Assembly: GCA_964527995.1 (NCBI GenBank)
Contig: CAZGRP010000038.1
Coordinates: forward strand, 1 to 40,746
Direction of reading: 5' to 3'
DNA length: 40,746 nucleotides
DNA from: CAZGRP01 sp964527995
GTDB taxonomy: Bacteria > Zhuqueibacterota > Zhuqueibacteria > Oceanimicrobiales > CAZGRP01
Shown here: piece after piece, positions 40,618-40,746 of the stretch
Numbering within the stretch: position 1 is the first letter of the stretch
Layout of the letters: every line of letters starts with the position of its first letter
The notes under the pieces: model-generated
Database searches by the model: none
What the model saw: only the letters and a program-made list of their open reading frames with translations
Told to the model about the DNA's origin: nothing
Program-made: the position numbers and the translations under genes

Positions 40618-40746
40618 AGAGGTTGCCGGTGGTGACCCGGAGCGGTGCGGTGCTGGCAGGCGAGACGGCAGACGAAAGCGGCGTGTGGCCGAACGGCTTT
40701 CTGTTCTGTCTTGTGGTTCCATTTACCGGATTCGCCCTTTTCGCGG

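Overview
The window is a high-GC (about 60% by eye) bacterial chromosome segment. It contains one 100-base run of N, so it is probably a scaffold from a draft or metagenome-assembled genome. Several traits point to the FCB side of the tree (KSB1, Calditrichota, Zixibacteria or Latescibacterota-like) rather than a well-studied lineage: a secreted subtilase ending in a FlgD/type IX-sorting-like module, a DUF5916-type outer-membrane protein, many short lipoproteins, and a dense two-component/SpoIIE/HDOD signalling locus. The lineage is an inference. Nine promoter-like sites share a TTGAnn / 16-17 bp / TAnnTT plan. This is ordinary sigma-70 grammar and differs from the promoter class typical of Bacteroidota proper.

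Layout. Positions 1-4902 (minus strand) hold a tight operon: radical SAM/B12-type enzyme, UbiA prenyltransferase, a glycosyltransferase fused to a nucleotidyltransferase-like domain, and a truncated cupredoxin lipoprotein. Positions 5116-13334 (minus) are a signalling block: response regulator, GAF-SpoIIE phosphatase, response regulator, HDOD protein, two histidine kinases, and a receiver/zinc-cluster/degenerate-GGDEF protein. A divergent promoter pair separates this block from a membrane GT-C glycosyltransferase (plus), which meets a long-form RmlA-like thymidylyltransferase tail to tail. Positions 16324-21511 (minus) are a sugar operon: L-rhamnose isomerase with a XylFGH-type ABC importer. 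Its promoter sits beside a heptanucleotide repeat array that contains the assembly gap.

Positions 22134-28328 (minus) carry a Gfo/Idh/MocA oxidoreductase and then an operon of cyclophilin lipoprotein, subtilase, patatin, pterin carbinolamine dehydratase and inositol monophosphatase. Positions 28510-30659 (minus) carry an HD protein, a diacylglycerol-kinase-type lipid kinase and a UlaG-like metallo-beta-lactamase-fold hydrolase, transcribed through a possible structured leader. Positions 30891-32886 (minus) are the most striking unit. A near-consensus promoter, a complete SAM-I riboswitch with antiterminator and intrinsic terminator, a threonine-synthase-like PLP enzyme and a ThiS/MoaD-like sulfur carrier with residues beyond its GG motif lie in one direction. 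I infer a SAM-repressed, protein-thiocarboxylate-based route to homocysteine/methionine rather than threonine synthesis.

Positions 33027-37135 (plus) encode an ECF sigma factor, its zinc-finger anti-sigma factor, a secreted protein with an internal duplication, and a lower-GC hypothetical protein. The last of these runs antisense into a YdjM-type membrane hydrolase gene. Positions 38221-40461 (minus) encode a CBM9/DUF5916 outer-membrane protein, with a strong divergent promoter pointing out of the window. I saw no tRNA, rRNA, CRISPR array, transposase or phage gene.
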